Below are positions 31,976 through 64,000 of a stretch of 64,000 bases of DNA, piece by piece. A program made the translations under genes and the position numbers. The stretch covers positions 4,041,501 to 4,105,500 of the forward strand of contig OX463782.1 of NCBI GenBank assembly GCA_949825025.1, written 5' to 3'. How positions within the stretch are numbered: position 1 is the stretch's first letter; every line of letters begins with the position of its first letter. A model generated the notes under the pieces. The model was not told the origin of the DNA. It saw nothing but the letters and a program-made list of their open reading frames with translations, and searched no databases. This DNA comes from Siphlonurus alternatus. Its lineage: Eukaryota > Arthropoda > Insecta > Ephemeroptera > Siphlonuridae.

Positions 31976-34303
31976 GAAAAAACAAACAACAAAAGAGCAT
32001 TGTAATACAATGTACGAAGTTCCACTCTGCCCTCGGACTTATCACAGAGCTTGACTAATGCATCTAAATTATCAAAAATGGATGCTCTCTTTCAAACGTT
32101 AGATTTTATATGAAACATAATTTATTAATTTGGGATTAATTTATATAATTTGATATCTAACATCGGTGTCCGAGTGCTGTGATAAGAATGATATACCATG
32201 AACTTTACCTCGCTTAACTGGGAGTTGTGGAAGAAGATTTTAGATTTCAAGAGAGATTAACCCAGTCTAGACATTCTGATAAAGTTAAATTTCACCACGA
32301 CCCCATGGACTGCGTGGCAACATCCACACAGAGTTGGGGAAAAGTTTGTAGTGTCCAGCGATGTACAGCTCCAACACGTAATATGTGAGAATATAATTTT
32401 TAGCCGGATCAAAGTCCACATTGTGGTACAAAACATATATATATATATATATATATATATTATTTATAGATATGACATAGATTTACTGTATGTGTCAATC
32501 AGAATGTCCACAGTTGTCGTTGTTATATATAAATCGTTATAACTAATAACTACATTGATAAAGAAAATAGAAATTGTCATAACTCCATTTTAGTATATAC
32601 GACTAAAACATATAGAGTTCAATCTGTATATTATAGTCTCTGTGTCCAGCATAAGTGTGTATGATATAGGAAATTTTGCTAACTACTTTTATTTGACAAG
32701 AGAGTAATAATTAAAGATCATAACTCCAATTTATGATTAAATATTATTTTATGGTTAATTATTATGATTTTTAATTGTTAATTTTATCACATCACATTAC
32801 ATCAAATTAGTAATGAAGATTTTCATTAGATTTAGTAGTAAAAATTTGAGTAATTGTAAACAATTCGGGACACTGTACCACTATAATAATATTATTATAT
32901 ATTGTTGGCTCATGGTGGTTCAAGCTGCCCCCGAGTTCTAAATGCAACCCGCCGTACATAACTGCAGCAATAGTTGCCTAAATTACAGGCTGAACAAAAT
33001 TCCGTAAATTATTTGTCGTAGTACATTGGTGCAGAAAAGAATCAGAGGCCTCCATATCTTATGTCCAGAACATTAACCATATATGCGACAGTGGTGCTAC
33101 CATCCGGAAAAATATGGAACTTTCTGAAATGTTTAACAATAAGATACGGAGGTCTTTGATTAGTCTTTAGCTTCTTTGTAGATTTGTTCGGTCATCAAAG
33201 CAACCTTATTTCACTGTTTAATTAACATGTAGTGTAATTAGTGTGCAGGTGCGGGCGTGTTGAGTGACGTGTTCAAGTGTTCTGTGAAATCGCTGCTCTC
33301 ATCTGCCAATACATTAGATGAGTCACTCACTACAACGAAGAGGTTTTATAACAAAGAGAAAGGTCACATGGGCTCCATTCTGAGATACTAACCCCTTGGG
33401 ACTTATTAACATTGAAATCAACATCGTAATGGGTTAACAAAAGGTCCATAAAATTTTATTGTAGTTCAAAATAAGACTTGATTTAAGGGAAATTAATTTT
33501 TATTATAGCTTTTTTTAGGTAATTTATTTATTTTTTTATTCGAATCTTTTCGAATGTAGTACAAGACAATGTAACATATGTTCTGCACGTCAATAATATT
33601 AACAAAAATACATAAAAGTAACATCCAAGCACAACACAGTATGAAAATTATCATTCTGCAAATATAGCACTGGATCCAGTCCAGTTTAAGCCCCTATGAG
33701 CAAAAAAAATTAATTAATTGCAGATTATAATATATATTTATTTTTTATCAATTAAATAATTATCTACTGGAGCTTTGCACTGCATTAAAATTATTTATAA
33801 ATATATTGCTGATTTAGAATGTATAGTCTTGTTGTTACAGAATTTAGATAGTATTTAAGTTAAGTATTAAGTTAAGTTAAAATATAATTACGGCATTTTA
33901 AGTTATAAACTTATAAAGCATAGTTAAATTAAAATTTGATAAATTGATTTCAATTGAAACTACATATTGCTAAAATAATTAAAATTACGTTATTTTGTCA
34001 TATTATAGTATTGAGTCTGTAATGTACTCAGCATAATTATTTACAGTGCAAAAAAGTATTCCCAGAACTCTAAAAGAACTACAAGGTTATATTTATAGAT
34101 TTTTCTTAACTTAATTATATAATACACAAGTAATTATACGTAATTTAAAAGATCATAAATAAAAAGAGTGAATTATTTGTGTTTTCCACTCATTTAGACA
34201 AAGACTCTACAATCCAAACGGAGGACTTTCGGTCACACATACATAAAGTCGACAATCCATCACCACAGTTAATTTAGAAGCTAACCATGCGTCTGTTGTT
34301 TAG
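31976..34303. other. AT-rich DNA, probable intron or 5' flank of the Ig gene
   Basis: No exon seen. Contains scattered minisatellite units to 33,070 and a (TA)n run at 32,430-32,461. Confidence 0.5.

Positions 34304-64000
<29,697 letters not shown>

Overview
This is eukaryotic nuclear DNA, most likely from an arthropod with a large, AT-rich, repeat-laden genome; the species cannot be fixed from the sequence. The reasons are GT-AG introns of 0.4 to about 10 kb, a Twisted gastrulation gene, a muscle-type giant immunoglobulin-domain gene, an I-type LINE, 5S-rRNA-derived SINEs, many foldback/MITE elements and long simple repeats. There are no bacterial features.

Layout. 0.5-1.0 kb: a 5S-derived SINE on the minus strand. 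2.5-7.8 kb: an intact two-ORF I-type non-LTR retrotransposon on the minus strand (zinc-knuckle ORF1; endonuclease / reverse transcriptase / RNase H ORF2). 8-14.4 kb: decayed, partly duplicated repeat blocks in AT-rich DNA. 14.9-18.3 kb: a complete four-exon Twisted gastrulation gene on the plus strand, encoding a secreted BMP-binding protein of 255 residues. 18.3-31 kb: intergenic AT-rich DNA with a second SINE, hAT-type MITEs with 8-bp target duplications, and several foldbacks. 31.1-31.8 kb: a degenerate minisatellite followed by a GC-rich patch that may be a first coding exon.

34.3-64.0 kb: one large plus-strand gene that runs off the window. Thirteen spliced exons encode seven intracellular-type I-set Ig domains (one single domain, then three two-domain super-repeats), a linker, and then an uninterrupted exon of at least 5 kb (58,960 to the window end). 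That exon encodes about 20 degenerate repeats with a period near 39 residues and a core like LxxLAxSAxEFxxGLxxIEQ. All introns have GT-AG ends and matching phases. The arrangement resembles titin/obscurin/kettin-class sarcomere proteins, but I do not recognise the exact family member. An extra exon in its first long intron begins MGSNCCK, a myristoylation/palmitoylation-type start, and is phase-compatible with two downstream exons, which suggests an alternative promoter and a membrane-anchored isoform.

The introns of the Ig gene are full of non-autonomous elements: a TA-flanked CACTCG MITE in at least five copies, a TTAA-flanked foldback, nested palindromes, a third SINE and a 230-bp CT microsatellite. 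Just upstream of one exon lies an array of TGACCT hexamers spaced at 10-11 bp. The two protein genes have no obvious functional link; they lie in tandem about 16 kb apart, measured to the first confident Ig exon.
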